Below the pieces are notes generated by a model, which saw only the letters and a program-made list of their open reading frames with translations, did not search any database and was not told the origin of the DNA. Positions 28,785 through 38,170 of a stretch of DNA of 64,000 nucleotides are shown piece by piece (within the stretch, counting starts at the first letter, position 1; each line of letters opens with the position of its first letter). Position numbers and translations under genes: made by a program. This DNA comes from Sulfuricella denitrificans skB26 (GTDB lineage: Bacteria; Pseudomonadota; Gammaproteobacteria; Burkholderiales; Sulfuricellaceae): contig NC_022357.1 in the NCBI RefSeq assembly GCF_000297055.2, positions 1,747,501 to 1,811,500 of the forward strand, read 5' to 3'.

Positions 28785-29909
28785 TTGAATTACTTGCCCT
28801 TTACCAAACCAACTCTCGACGAAGCCACCATTCAGGGCGTGGTCGAGGTGCTTCGCTCCGGCTGGCTGGCCACCGGCCCCAATGTGCAGGCTCTGGAAAA
28901 GGCGCTGTCGGACTATCTGGGCGGACGCATCGTGCGCACCCTCACCTCTGCCACCGGCGGGCTGGAAGTGGCATTGCAGGTGTGCGGCATTGGGCCGGGC
29001 GACGAGGTCATCACGCCGGCAATGAGCTTCGCTGCCACACCGAATGTGATCTTGCGGGTCGGCGCGAAACCGGTGTTTGTGGACGTCAATCTCGCCAGCC
29101 GCAACATTGATCTCAACCTGGTTGAAGCCGCGATCACGCCGAGAACGAAAGCCATCATGCCGGTGCATTTCGCCGGCCTGCCGGTAGACATGGATGCGCT
29201 TTATGACCTCGCTAAACGCCACAATCTGCGCGTGATCGAGGATGCCGCCCATGCCATCGGCTCTAGCTGGAAAGGTAAGCGCATCGGCAGCTTCGGCGAC
29301 ATTGTCTCGTTCAGCTTCCACCCCAACAAGAACATGACCACCATCGAGGGCGGCGCGCTGTCCTTCGCCGACGCAGAAGAGGTGAAGAAATTCGACCTGC
29401 TGCGCTTCCACGGTATTTCGCGCGATGCCGAAGGCAACATGGACGTCTCCGTCGCCGGCGGCAAGTACAATCTATCCGATGTGGCTGCGCGCGTCGGCGT
29501 CGGCCAGCTGCCGCTGCTGGACGGCTTCAATGCCAAGCGCAGGGATCTGGTTGCCCATTACTTCCAGCATTTCTCAACCGACCCGGCCTGCCTGCTGCCG
29601 TCGCGCGGTGACGAAGGACATAGCTGGCACATGTTCGCGCCGCTGCTGCCACTCGACCAGCTCAATCTCAGCCGCAAGCAGTTCATCGACGCGATGCACC
29701 AGCATGGGCTGGGGGTAGGTATCCACTACCCGGCGCTGCACCTGTTTAGCCTGTACCGCGGACTGGGCTGCAAGGAAGGCGACTTCCCCAACGCCGAACG
29801 CATCGGGCGCGAAACCGTCACCCTGCCGCTATTCCCGACGATGGAGCTCGTCGATGTGGAACGGGTCTGCGCCGCAGCCAAGGAAATCATCGAGACCGCC
29901 AAGAAATGA
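28785..29909 (+). CDS. arnB: UDP-4-amino-4-deoxy-L-arabinose aminotransferase
   Basis: A PLP-dependent sugar aminotransferase of the DegT/DnrJ/EryC1 family, 375 aa from the chosen start. The PLP lysine is K182 in FHPNKNMTT, and GRPYS-like contacts are replaced by LTSATGGLEV, as in ArnB. It makes UDP-aminoarabinose from the 4-keto sugar. The frame extends upstream to ATG 28734 inside the preceding gene; TTG 28785, with AGGA nine bases before it, gives the family N-terminus LPFTKP, but ATG 28746 is an alternative. Confidence 0.92.
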   Translation: MNYLPFTKPTLDEATIQGVVEVLRSGWLATGPNVQALEKALSDYLGGRIVRTLTSATGGLEVALQVCGIGPGDEVITPAMSFAATPNVILRVGAKPVFVDVNLASRNIDLNLVEAAITPRTKAIMPVHFAGLPVDMDALYDLAKRHNLRVIEDAAHAIGSSWKGKRIGSFGDIVSFSFHPNKNMTTIEGGALSFADAEEVKKFDLLRFHGISRDAEGNMDVSVAGGKYNLSDVAARVGVGQLPLLDGFNAKRRDLVAHYFQHFSTDPACLLPSRGDEGHSWHMFAPLLPLDQLNLSRKQFIDAMHQHGLGVGIHYPALHLFSLYRGLGCKEGDFPNAERIGRETVTLPLFPTMELVDVERVCAAAKEIIETAKK

Positions 29910-30844
29910 ACCCTATCGAACTCTCCGTCATCGTCCCGGTATACAACGAGGAGCAAGGCCTGCATGCCCTGTTCGACCGGCTCTACCCTGCGCTCGACAA
30001 GCTCGGCGTTAGCTACGAGGTCGTCTTCATCAACGACGGCAGCCGCGACCGTTCTGCCGCGATCCTGCGCGAGCAGTTCCAGAAACGCCCTGACGTCACC
30101 CGCGTGGTGTTATTCAACGGCAACTTCGGCCAGCACATGGCGATCATGGCCGGCTTCGAGCACTGCCGCGGCCAGCGCATCGTCACCCTGGACGCCGATC
30201 TGCAGAACCCGCCGGAAGATATCGGCAAGCTGCTCGCCAAGATGGATGAAGGCCACGACTACATCGGCAGCATTCGGCGCATGCGCCAGGATAGCTGGTG
30301 GCGTGGCGTAGCTTCGCGTGCCATGAACCGACTACGCGAACGCATCACCCGCATCAAGATGACCGATCAGGGCTGCATGCTGCGCGCCTATAGCCGCGAC
30401 ATCATTGACGCCATCAATTCCTGTCAGGAGGGCAACACCTTCATTCCGGCGCTGGCCTACACCTTCGCGCAGAGCCCTGCGGAAGTGGTGGTGGGGCACG
30501 AGGAGCGCGCGGTGGGCGAATCGAAGTATTCACTGTACAGCCTGATCCGCCTCAACTTCGACCTGATGACCGGCTTCTCGGTGGTGCCGCTGCAGATATT
30601 CTCCTTCACCGGCATCATCGTTTCCCTGCTGTCGGCATTCTTCGTCGTCTTCCTGCTAATCCGCCGCATGATTGTCGGCCCTGAAGCAGAAGGACTGTTC
30701 ACCCTGTTTGCCATCGCCTTCTTCCTGATCGGCATCACCCTGTTCGGCATCGGCCTGCTCGGCGAATACATTGGCCGGATTTACCAGCAGGTGCGACATC
30801 GGCCACGTTATTTGGTGCAAGCCATTCTGGAAAAATCCGAATGA
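29906..30844 (+). CDS. arnC: undecaprenyl-phosphate 4-deoxy-4-formamido-L-arabinose transferase
   Basis: A 312-aa GT2 enzyme with IELSVIVPVYNEEQGL, DADLQNPPED and the TDQGCMLRAYS segment, followed by two C-terminal membrane helices. It transfers formylated aminoarabinose to undecaprenyl phosphate at the cytoplasmic face. It overlaps arnB by four bases and lies directly before the formyltransferase gene, as expected for the Arn pathway, so I assign ArnC to this copy rather than to the paralogue at 22.3 kb. Confidence 0.9.
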   Translation: MNPIELSVIVPVYNEEQGLHALFDRLYPALDKLGVSYEVVFINDGSRDRSAAILREQFQKRPDVTRVVLFNGNFGQHMAIMAGFEHCRGQRIVTLDADLQNPPEDIGKLLAKMDEGHDYIGSIRRMRQDSWWRGVASRAMNRLRERITRIKMTDQGCMLRAYSRDIIDAINSCQEGNTFIPALAYTFAQSPAEVVVGHEERAVGESKYSLYSLIRLNFDLMTGFSVVPLQIFSFTGIIVSLLSAFFVVFLLIRRMIVGPEAEGLFTLFAIAFFLIGITLFGIGLLGEYIGRIYQQVRHRPRYLVQAILEKSE

Positions 30845-31767
30845 GTCGAGCCGTCGTTTTCGCCTACCACAACGTAGGCGTGCGTTGCCTGTCGGTACTG
30901 CTCGCCCATGGCGTCGAAGTCCCGCTGGTAGTAACGCACACTGACAACCCGAACGAAAACATCTGGTTCGACAGCGTAGCCGAGCTTGCGGCGCTGCACA
31001 ACATTCTGGTGATCACGCCGGACGACCCCAATACTCCCAAAGTGGTTGCGCAAATCCAGGCGCTCAATCCGGATTTCATTTTTTCCTTCTACTACCGCAA
31101 CATGCTGAAGAAGGCGCTGCTCGACATTCCGTCGAGCGGCGCGTACAACATGCACGGATCGCTGCTGCCCCAATACCGCGGACGGGTGCCGGTAAACTGG
31201 GCGATCATCAAGGGCGAGCGCGAAACCGGCTCGACTCTGCATGTGATGAACGAGAAGCCGGATAACGGCGCCATCGTGGACCAGCAAGCCGTGCCGATCC
31301 TGCCCGACGACACCGCTCTGGAAGTATTCCAGAAAATCACCTGTGCCGCCGAGGTTGCGCTGAACCGCTGCCTGCCTAAGCTGCTGGCCGGTACGGCCCA
31401 GCTCCGGCCGCAGGACTTGAGCCAGGGCGGATATTTCGGCGGACGACGCCCAGAAGATGGTAAAATCGACTGGTTGCAAAGTGCGCAGACCATCCACAAT
31501 CTGGTGCGCGCCGTGGCACCTCCTTACCCCGGTGCTTACACGCTGCTTGCCGGCAAGCCGGTTCGGGTGCTGAAAACCCTGCTTGAGCCGCAGCGTCAAA
31601 AACGTGCGGCTGAGCCGGTTTTTTATTGTGAGAATGGGCGCTACTACGCGGAATGCGGCGACGGGAAGATGCTGCGAATTTTGTCCTTCGAATTCGATGG
31701 CAAGATCATGACCGCCGATGAATGGATTTCAACCTACGGCTCTGACACCCTGCCGCTGGGTATATAG
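30841..31767 (+). CDS. arnA: UDP-Ara4N formyltransferase (separate ArnA N-terminal half)
   Basis: A 308-aa formyltransferase equal to the N-terminal half of E. coli ArnA. The catalytic N103 and H105 are in YNMHGSLLP and D141 in EKPDNGA. It uses 10-formyltetrahydrofolate to formylate UDP-aminoarabinose. In enterobacteria this domain is fused to the decarboxylase; here it is a gene of its own, overlapping arnC by four bases. Confidence 0.9.
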   Translation: MSRAVVFAYHNVGVRCLSVLLAHGVEVPLVVTHTDNPNENIWFDSVAELAALHNILVITPDDPNTPKVVAQIQALNPDFIFSFYYRNMLKKALLDIPSSGAYNMHGSLLPQYRGRVPVNWAIIKGERETGSTLHVMNEKPDNGAIVDQQAVPILPDDTALEVFQKITCAAEVALNRCLPKLLAGTAQLRPQDLSQGGYFGGRRPEDGKIDWLQSAQTIHNLVRAVAPPYPGAYTLLAGKPVRVLKTLLEPQRQKRAAEPVFYCENGRYYAECGDGKMLRILSFEFDGKIMTADEWISTYGSDTLPLGI

Positions 31768-31798
31768 AATTTATTATTTTTGACTTAGGAAGAAAACG

Positions 31799-32842
31799 AT
31801 GAAAAAAGTCCTGATCCTGGGCGTGAATGGCTTCATCGGCCATCACCTTTCCAAGCGCATCCTCGAGACGACCGATTGGGAAGTCTACGGCATGGACATG
31901 TACAGCGAGCGCGTCACCGAGCTGATGGACAACCCGCGCTTCAACTTCTTCGAAGGCGACATCACCATCAACAAGGAGTGGATCGAATACCACGTTAAGA
32001 AGTGCGACGTCATTCTGCCGCTGGTCGCGATAGCCACCCCGGCGACCTACGTCAAGGAACCGCTCAAGGTGTTCGAGCTGGATTTCGAGGCCAACCTGCC
32101 GATCGTTCGCCAGTGCGTGCAGTACGGCAAGCACCTGATTTTCCCCTCCACCTCCGAAGTTTACGGCATGTGCCGTGACGAGGAATTCGACCCGGAGAAT
32201 TCCGAGCTGATTCTCGGCCCGATCAACAAGCCGCGCTGGATCTACTCATGCTCCAAGCAGTTGATGGACCGGGTGATTTTTGCCTATGCCATGAAGACCG
32301 AATTCAACTTCACCCTGTTCCGTCCCTTCAACTGGATCGGCGCCGGCCTGGACAACATCAACACTGCCAAGGAAGGCAGTTCACGCGTGATCACCCAGTT
32401 CCTCGGGCACATCGTGCGTGGCGAGGATATCAAGCTGGTGGATGGCGGCACGGCCAAGCGCTCCTACACCTACGCCTCGGATGGCATCGATGCGCTGATG
32501 AAAATCATCGAGAACAAGAACGGCGTGGCAACCGGCCAGATCTACAATATCGGCAACCCGTCCAACAACTACTCGGTGAAGGAACTGGCGAAGATGATGC
32601 TAGATCTCGCCATGGAATATCCGGAATATGCCGAGACCGCCAAGAAAGTGAACACGCTTGAAGTCACCTCCGCAGACTACTACGGCAAAGGCTACCAGGA
32701 CGTGCAGAACCGCGTCCCGAAGATCGATAACACCATGAATGACCTCGGCTGGAAACCGTCGGTGACCATGGCGGATGCACTCAAGCATATCTATGAAGCT
32801 TATCGTGGCCAAGTTGCCGAAGCACGTAAACTGGTCGAGTAG
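31799..32842 (+). CDS. UDP-glucuronate decarboxylase (separate ArnA C-terminal half)
   Basis: A 347-aa extended short-chain dehydrogenase matching the C-terminal half of ArnA. The NAD-binding motif is GVNGFIG (8-14) and the catalytic YxxxK lies in IYSCSKQLMDR (near 147-157). It oxidatively decarboxylates UDP-glucuronic acid to the UDP-4-keto-pentose used by ArnB. AGGAAG precedes the ATG by six bases. No ugd gene to make UDP-glucuronate is in the window. Confidence 0.92.
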   Translation: MKKVLILGVNGFIGHHLSKRILETTDWEVYGMDMYSERVTELMDNPRFNFFEGDITINKEWIEYHVKKCDVILPLVAIATPATYVKEPLKVFELDFEANLPIVRQCVQYGKHLIFPSTSEVYGMCRDEEFDPENSELILGPINKPRWIYSCSKQLMDRVIFAYAMKTEFNFTLFRPFNWIGAGLDNINTAKEGSSRVITQFLGHIVRGEDIKLVDGGTAKRSYTYASDGIDALMKIIENKNGVATGQIYNIGNPSNNYSVKELAKMMLDLAMEYPEYAETAKKVNTLEVTSADYYGKGYQDVQNRVPKIDNTMNDLGWKPSVTMADALKHIYEAYRGQVAEARKLVE

Positions 32843-32850
32843 TCTCAACA

Positions 32851-32927
32851 GTAAGGAGTGACGAGTGAGGGGTGAGGAGTAAAAGCCACACCACTAGACT
32901 CCTCACTCCTATCGCCTCACTCCTTAC
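32851..32927. repeat. 30-base inverted repeat abutting the arnD start codon
   Basis: Arms 32851-32880 and 32898-32927 are complementary at 25 of 30 positions around a 17-base loop. The units GGAGTGA and GTGAGGAGT repeat inside each arm. The right arm ends at the base before the arnD ATG, so in mRNA the start codon sits directly on the stem. Confidence 0.85.
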
Positions 32928-33836
32928 ATGAAATTAGCCCTGAAAATCGATGTAGATACCTATCGTGGCACCCGCGAGGGTGTGCCGCGCCTGGTTGAAA
33001 TCCTGAAAAAGCACCAGGCCGGCGCCACCTTTTTGTTCAGCCTTGGCACCGACCACACCGGCCGCGCTATCAAGCGGGTATTCCGCCCCGGCTTCATGAA
33101 GAAGGTGTCGCGCACCTCAGTGCTTGAACATTACGGCCTGAAGACACTGATGTACGGCACCCTGCTACCGGGACCGAATATCGGCAAGCGCTGCGCTCAA
33201 ATCATGCAAACGGTCCGCGATGATGGTTTCGAGGTCGGCATCCACTGCTATGATCACATCAGGTGGCAGGATTATGTGTCGAAGAAAGATGCCGCCTGGA
33301 CGGCGCGGGAAATGAAACTGGCTTGCGACCGCTTCGTAAAGATCTTCGGCGAGCCCGCCAAGGTCCACGGTGCCGCCGGCTGGCAAATGAATGTTCACGC
33401 GCTGCGCCTGGAGCAGCGGCTGGAGTTCGATTACTGTTCGGACACGCGCGGCACCCACCCTTTCATCCCGATGTGGAATGCGGAAATCGTCGCCTGCCCG
33501 CAGCTACCCACAACCTTGCCCACCCTGGACGAACTGATCGGTGTCGGCGACATCACCCCCGGCAACGTCGCTCAGCACCTGCTCGGCCTGACCGGAACCC
33601 CACCGCCCAGCGGTCACGTCTATACCCTGCACGCCGAGCTGGAAGGGATGAAACTGGCCAATGTGTTCGATGAACTGCTGACCGGCTGGAAAGCGCAGGG
33701 CTATGAACTGGTATCGCTCAAGGATTATTTCGCAAGCCTGAAGGGGGACGAACTGCCCCGGCATGAAGTAGTGATGGGGGAAATTCCCGGTCGCTCCGGT
33801 GTCCTGGCGTTTCAGAGCGACGAGTTTCTGGCTTAA
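32928..33836 (+). CDS. arnD: 4-deoxy-4-formamido-L-arabinose-phosphoundecaprenol deformylase
   Basis: A 302-aa polysaccharide-deacetylase-fold protein. The first metal-binding aspartates are in [17 protein letters not shown], followed by [11 protein letters not shown] and HGAAGWQMN, all ArnD-like. It removes the formyl group from the lipid-linked sugar before transfer by ArnT. No Shine-Dalgarno sequence precedes the ATG: the bases before it are the pyrimidine-rich right arm of an inverted repeat. The stop codon overlaps that of convergent ispF. Confidence 0.9.
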   Translation: MKLALKIDVDTYRGTREGVPRLVEILKKHQAGATFLFSLGTDHTGRAIKRVFRPGFMKKVSRTSVLEHYGLKTLMYGTLLPGPNIGKRCAQIMQTVRDDGFEVGIHCYDHIRWQDYVSKKDAAWTAREMKLACDRFVKIFGEPAKVHGAAGWQMNVHALRLEQRLEFDYCSDTRGTHPFIPMWNAEIVACPQLPTTLPTLDELIGVGDITPGNVAQHLLGLTGTPPPSGHVYTLHAELEGMKLANVFDELLTGWKAQGYELVSLKDYFASLKGDELPRHEVVMGEIPGRSGVLAFQSDEFLA

Positions 33837-34306
33837 ACCTTCTCAATCAGGCACACCGCCTGCGCAGCAATTCCCTCGCCACGGCCGGTATAGCCCAGCT
33901 TCTCGGTAGTGGTCGCTTTGACGTTAACACAGCCCGCTTCCACGCCAAGGTCAGCAGCAATATTCGCCACCATCTGTTCAATATGCGGCGCCATCTTCGG
34001 GGCCTGGGCGATGATAGTGGCATCCAGATTAACCACGCCATAGCTCTTGCCTTTGACCAACCGCATGACCTCGCGCAGCAGATGACGGCTGTCGATGCCC
34101 TTGTAGCGCGGATCGGAATCGGGAAAATGACGGCCGATGTCGCCCAGCGCCACAGCACCCAGCAACGCATCGGAAATTGCGTGGAGTAGCACGTCGGCAT
34201 CGGAGTGGCCAAGCAGGCCACGCTCGTAGGGAATTTCCACCCCACCGAGGATCAGCTTGCGCCCTTCCACCAACTGGTGGACGTCGAACCCCTGGCCGAT
34301 TCTCAT
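33833..34306 (-). CDS. ispF: 2-C-methyl-D-erythritol 2,4-cyclodiphosphate synthase
   Basis: A 157-aa enzyme of the MEP isoprenoid pathway that cyclises the CDP-methylerythritol phosphate intermediate. The metal ligands D8 and H10 are in GQGFDVHQL, and H42 is in the [12 protein letters not shown] segment. Its start overlaps the ispD stop by four bases. The pathway supplies isopentenyl units for undecaprenyl carriers and for squalene made by hpnCDE at 52 kb. Confidence 0.96.
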   Translation of the reverse strand: MRIGQGFDVHQLVEGRKLILGGVEIPYERGLLGHSDADVLLHAISDALLGAVALGDIGRHFPDSDPRYKGIDSRHLLREVMRLVKGKSYGVVNLDATIIAQAPKMAPHIEQMVANIAADLGVEAGCVNVKATTTEKLGYTGRGEGIAAQAVCLIEKV

Positions 34307-34995
34307 GCCTTGTCTCCCAGTATCAGTTCCGTCAGCTTGATGTCCTGCGGATAGGTCACCTTGAAATTGGTCATGTCGCCCACTACCAGTTTCGCCTGAA
34401 AACCCATACGTTCAATGGCCTGCGCCTCATCGGTCACTACTGCGCCATCCAGCAGCGACAGTGCGCGCTGCAGCAGGCCGTAGCGGAACATCTGGGGTGT
34501 CTGCGCCTGCCACAGCTTGTCGCGAGGCTCGGTGCGCAGGACGCGGCTATCGGCATCGGCCCGCTTCAGGGTATCCGCCACCGGCACCGCCAGCAGTCCA
34601 CCGAAAGGATCTTCGCCGACCTCACCAATCAGGCGGTCGAGCAACTCTTCGCTCAAACCGGGCCGGGCTGCATCGTGAACCAGGACCCAGTCCTCAAAGT
34701 CGACCTCGTCGCGGATGGCATCCAGTCCATTGCGCACCGATTCAAAACGCTCCGCGCCACCGCAGTACAGTGGCTTGAGCTTGCCGGCAAAAGCGCTCCA
34801 ATCGTACGATTTCCACAATTGATCTTCCGGTGCGAGTACCACATAGACACCGCTGATCACGGCATGACGGCACAAGGCCGCTACCGCGTAGTGAATCAGC
34901 GGCCTGCCAAGAACGGAAAGATACTGTTTGGGAGTTTCTCCCCCCATACGCGAACCGAAGCCGGCTGCAGGGATCAAAGCGTAATAATTTGGCAT
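34303..34995 (-). CDS. ispD: 2-C-methyl-D-erythritol 4-phosphate cytidylyltransferase
   Basis: A 230-aa nucleotidyltransferase of the MEP pathway. It has the CTP-binding signature [20 protein letters not shown] at the N-terminus and VLVHDAARP in the middle. It forms an ispD-ispF operon with a 4-bp overlap, as in most betaproteobacteria. It is divergent from the MEMO1-like gene, with a 68-bp shared upstream region. Confidence 0.96.
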   Translation of the reverse strand: MPNYYALIPAAGFGSRMGGETPKQYLSVLGRPLIHYAVAALCRHAVISGVYVVLAPEDQLWKSYDWSAFAGKLKPLYCGGAERFESVRNGLDAIRDEVDFEDWVLVHDAARPGLSEELLDRLIGEVGEDPFGGLLAVPVADTLKRADADSRVLRTEPRDKLWQAQTPQMFRYGLLQRALSLLDGAVVTDEAQAIERMGFQAKLVVGDMTNFKVTYPQDIKLTELILGDKA

Positions 34996-35063
34996 TGCTT
35001 TATAGAATTGACTATCTTGAATGTAAGGTTTAACAGATAACAGTTAATCGGTCTGGAGGTGTT

Positions 35064-35879
35064 ATGAAACAGATTCGTCCCGCCGCTGTCGCCGGCGCAT
35101 TCTACACCGGTGATCCGCGATCCTTGGCCAGCGAAGTTGCCGCCATGCTGGAAGAAGCGGAACAGCACATGGAAAAATCGGCCACTCTCCCCAAGGCGGT
35201 TATTGTACCCCATGCCGGCTACATTTATTCCGGGCCGGTTGCCGCCAGTGCCTATGCCCTGCTGGAACAGGGCAGAAACATTTACCGCCGTGTCGTACTG
35301 CTGGGCCCGGTGCACCGCGTGCCGGTTCATGGGCTCGCCTTGCCGAGCACGGAAGGCTTCGCCACCCCGCTCGGCGTGGTGCCGCTCGATCTCGATGCCA
35401 TGGCGAAGATCGCTGGCCTGCCACAGGTGGTGGAATACGATGCGGCCCATGCCCTGGAGCATTCACTGGAAGTGCAACTTCCTTTTCTGCAAGCCGTGCT
35501 CGATGATTTCAAACTGGTTCCGCTGGCAGTAGGCGACGTCACCCCGCAAGAAGTTGCCGAGGTGCTGGAACGCCTGTGGGGCGGCCCGGAGACGCTGATC
35601 GTCATCAGCTCCGACCTGTCCCATTTCCTGACCTATCGCGAGGCGCAGCAAATCGACAGCACCACGGCACAGGCCATTCTCGATCTGCGCTGGCCGGTAA
35701 GCCATGAACAAGCCTGCGGGGGCACGCCGGTGAATGGGCTGCTGCTGGCCGCGCAACACCATCACCTCAAGCCGCGCCTGCTCAATCTGCGTAATTCCGG
35801 TGACACCGCCGGGGACAGAAGCAGGGTAGTTGGCTACGGGGCCTTTGCCTTCACCGAGGAGCATGCCGGTGTCCATTGA
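35064..35879 (+). CDS. MEMO1-like protein (AmmeMemoRadiSam system protein B)
   Basis: A 271-aa protein of the MEMO family, related in fold to class III extradiol dioxygenases. It begins with RPAAVAGAFYTGDP, typical of the bacterial members, and has HAGYIYSGPVAA and EHSLEVQLPFL, which include conserved metal-type histidines. A GGAGGT site precedes the ATG. It is the first of three genes that always travel together and whose shared function is not established. Confidence 0.9.
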   Translation: MKQIRPAAVAGAFYTGDPRSLASEVAAMLEEAEQHMEKSATLPKAVIVPHAGYIYSGPVAASAYALLEQGRNIYRRVVLLGPVHRVPVHGLALPSTEGFATPLGVVPLDLDAMAKIAGLPQVVEYDAAHALEHSLEVQLPFLQAVLDDFKLVPLAVGDVTPQEVAEVLERLWGGPETLIVISSDLSHFLTYREAQQIDSTTAQAILDLRWPVSHEQACGGTPVNGLLLAAQHHHLKPRLLNLRNSGDTAGDRSRVVGYGAFAFTEEHAGVH

Positions 35880-36423
35880 AAAAGGCCGAATTCTGATTCC
35901 GATCGCTCGTTCCACCATCTCACGCGCGTTGGGCCGCGAGATGCAAGCGAACGAGGATGCAGAATGGCTCAGGGAACTCGGCGCCTGTTTCGTTACCCTG
36001 ACCCAGCATGGTGACCTGCGCGGCTGCATCGGCAGCCTGGAGGCGCACCGCCCGCTGCTGGATGACGTCAAGGCCAACGCCTATGCGGCAGCCTTCCGCG
36101 ACACCCGCTTTTCGCCCCTTAGCCTGGCCGAGCTCGACTATACTGAAATCGAGATTTCCCTGCTTTCCACTATGCAGCCTATGATTTTCCACGATGAGAT
36201 CGATGCACTTGCCCAGTTGCGGCCCGGTGTCGACGGCGTGGTATTCGAGTGCGCAGGCCGCCGCAGCACCTTCCTGCCGCAGGTATGGGAGCAATTGCCT
36301 GAATGCGGAATTTTCATGACCCACCTCAAGCGCAAGGCAGGCCTGCCGCCAGATTTCTGGGCGCCGGATGTGAAGCTGGCGCGCTACACGGTGAACAAAT
36401 GGAAGGAATCGGAGCTGAAATGA
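35869..36423 (+). CDS. AMMECR1-domain protein (AmmeMemoRadiSam system protein A)
   Basis: A 184-aa AMMECR1-family protein with the conserved LRGCIGSL motif (near residue 45) and AFRDTRFSPL. The biochemical role of the family is unknown. The frame extends upstream to 35830; GAGGAG at 35856-35861 is too close to ATG 35863 and has seven-base spacing to the GTG at 35869, so GTG is chosen with ATG 35863 as an alternative. It overlaps the MEMO1-like gene and the radical SAM gene. Confidence 0.88.
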   Translation: MSIEKGRILIPIARSTISRALGREMQANEDAEWLRELGACFVTLTQHGDLRGCIGSLEAHRPLLDDVKANAYAAAFRDTRFSPLSLAELDYTEIEISLLSTMQPMIFHDEIDALAQLRPGVDGVVFECAGRRSTFLPQVWEQLPECGIFMTHLKRKAGLPPDFWAPDVKLARYTVNKWKESELK

Positions 36424-37508
36424 TCGCAAACACCCCTGCTCGCTGGTGGCACAAACTCGACGATGGGCGCATCCAGTGCGACCTGTGCCCGCGCGACTGC
36501 AAGCTGCAGGAGGGTCAGCGCGGCCTGTGCTTCGTCCGCATGGTGGAAAACGGCGAGATGGTGCTGGCTACCTATGGTCGCTCCTCCGGCTTCTGCATCG
36601 ACCCGATCGAGAAAAAACCCCTCAACCATTTTTACCCCGGCACCAGCGTGTTCTCTTTCGGCACCGCGGGCTGCAATTTGGCCTGCAAGTTCTGCCAGAA
36701 CTGGGACATCAGCAAAGCCAAGGACATGGATCGCCTGATGGATCAGGCCTCGCCCGAGGCGATTGCTGCCGCTGCGGAAAAACACGGCTGCAAGAGCGTG
36801 GCTTTCACCTACAACGATCCAGTGATCTTCGCCGAATATGCCATGGACACCGCCGATGCCTGCCATGCGCGCGGCATCAAGACCGTGGCGGTCACCGCCG
36901 GCTACATCCATGAGCAGGCGCGGCGTGAATTCTACGCCAAGATAGACGCCGCCAACGTCGATCTCAAAGGTTTCACCGACGACTTCTACCACAAGCTATG
37001 CGCGGGCCATCTGCAGCCGGTCCTCGACACCCTAGTTTACCTGAGGCGTGAAACTAATGTCTGGTTCGAGATCACCACCCTGCTCATCCCCGGGCAAAAC
37101 GACACGGACGAGGAACTCACCGCCCTGAGCCGCTGGGTATTCAAGGAACTGGGTGCGGATGTGCCGCTGCATTTTTCGGCCTTCCATCCTGACTACAAGA
37201 TGATGGATGTGCCGGCTACGCCTTCCGCTACGCTGACTCGTGCACGACGCATCGCCATGAAGGAAGGCCTGCGTTACGTCTATACCGGCAACGTACATGA
37301 CCCGGAAGGCGACACCACGTTTTGCCCATCGTGCAAGAAAGTCCTGATCGAACGAGACTGGTACCAGATCAACGCCTACCGCCTGACCGATGACGGCCAT
37401 TGTCCGAAGTGTAGCGCGGCGATTGCCGGGCGCTTCGAAAAATTCGTCGAAGCATTCGGCTCGCGCCGCATCCCGGTTGTGATGAGCGCTTTTCATCCTG
37501 CACCATGA
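36420..37508 (+). CDS. amrS: radical SAM protein (AmmeMemoRadiSam system, AmrS)
   Basis: A 362-aa radical SAM enzyme related to the pyruvate-formate-lyase-activating group. The [4Fe-4S] cluster ligands C85, C89 and C92 are in CNLACKFCQNW. An N-terminal cysteine group (CDLCPRDC, near 20-27) and a C-terminal pair of CxxC motifs (FCPSCKK and HCPKCSA) suggest more metal sites. The ATG overlaps the AMMECR1 stop (ATGA). The substrate is unknown; modification of the MEMO or AMMECR1 protein is one possibility. Confidence 0.9.
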   Translation: MIANTPARWWHKLDDGRIQCDLCPRDCKLQEGQRGLCFVRMVENGEMVLATYGRSSGFCIDPIEKKPLNHFYPGTSVFSFGTAGCNLACKFCQNWDISKAKDMDRLMDQASPEAIAAAAEKHGCKSVAFTYNDPVIFAEYAMDTADACHARGIKTVAVTAGYIHEQARREFYAKIDAANVDLKGFTDDFYHKLCAGHLQPVLDTLVYLRRETNVWFEITTLLIPGQNDTDEELTALSRWVFKELGADVPLHFSAFHPDYKMMDVPATPSATLTRARRIAMKEGLRYVYTGNVHDPEGDTTFCPSCKKVLIERDWYQINAYRLTDDGHCPKCSAAIAGRFEKFVEAFGSRRIPVVMSAFHPAP

Positions 37509-38170
37509 TTTCCAGACAGGTGAAAATTCCCGCCGGGCCATCCGGCACGATCAGCGTGGAAGGCATGTTGGAACTGCCCGAATATGCGACTGGGGTGGTA
37601 CTTTTTGCACACAGCAGTGGCAGTAGCCGCCTCAGCCCGAGGAACAACACTGTCGCGCGCGTGCTACGCGACGCTGGCCTGGGCACACTGTTGATCGACC
37701 TGCTGACGCAGCATGAAGATACGGATTACGCCACCCGCTTCGACATCCCGCTTCTGACTCAACGGCTGCTGGCCGCAACCCGCTGGCTGCAAAGCGAGCC
37801 GGCCACGCTATCCCTCGCCATCGGCCATTTCGGCGCCAGCACCGGCGCGGCGGCGGCTTTACAGGCTGCCGCAGAAGATGGGAAGAATATCACCGCCGTG
37901 GTTTCTCGTGGCGGACGCCCCGACCTTGCGGGAGAAGAAGCCCTGAACAGGGTCACCGCCCCGACCCTGCTGATCGTGGGCGGTTTGGACGACGTCGTGA
38001 TCGGCCTCAACCAGGCAGCCCACCGCTCACTGCGCTGCGAAAAGGAGTTAATTGTTATCCCCGGCGCCACTCACTTGTTCGAGGAGCCGGGCACGCTGGA
38101 ACAGGTCGCAAAGCATGCTGCCAACTGGTTCGGCAAATTCATGCCGCATTCTGGCGCAGAATCGCGATAA
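37505..38170 (+). CDS. dienelactone-hydrolase-like alpha/beta hydrolase
   Basis: A 221-aa alpha/beta hydrolase. The nucleophile elbow is GHFGASTGAAAAL, where serine replaces the cysteine of true dienelactone hydrolases, and the histidine is in GATHLFEEPG. The ATG overlaps the AmrS stop, so it belongs to the AmmeMemoRadiSam operon here. Its last 32 bases overlap the end of the convergent phosphoribosyltransferase gene; these two families are fused in some bacteria. Confidence 0.82.
   Translation: MISRQVKIPAGPSGTISVEGMLELPEYATGVVLFAHSSGSSRLSPRNNTVARVLRDAGLGTLLIDLLTQHEDTDYATRFDIPLLTQRLLAATRWLQSEPATLSLAIGHFGASTGAAAALQAAAEDGKNITAVVSRGGRPDLAGEEALNRVTAPTLLIVGGLDDVVIGLNQAAHRSLRCEKELIVIPGATHLFEEPGTLEQVAKHAANWFGKFMPHSGAESR

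Noticed and set aside
30808-31599. 263-codon antisense frame over the ArnA formyltransferase gene
   Set aside because: Shadow frame; the plus-strand gene has all catalytic residues.
34177-35040. 287-codon plus-strand frame opposite ispF and ispD
   Set aside because: Shadow of the ispD-ispF operon; no motif.
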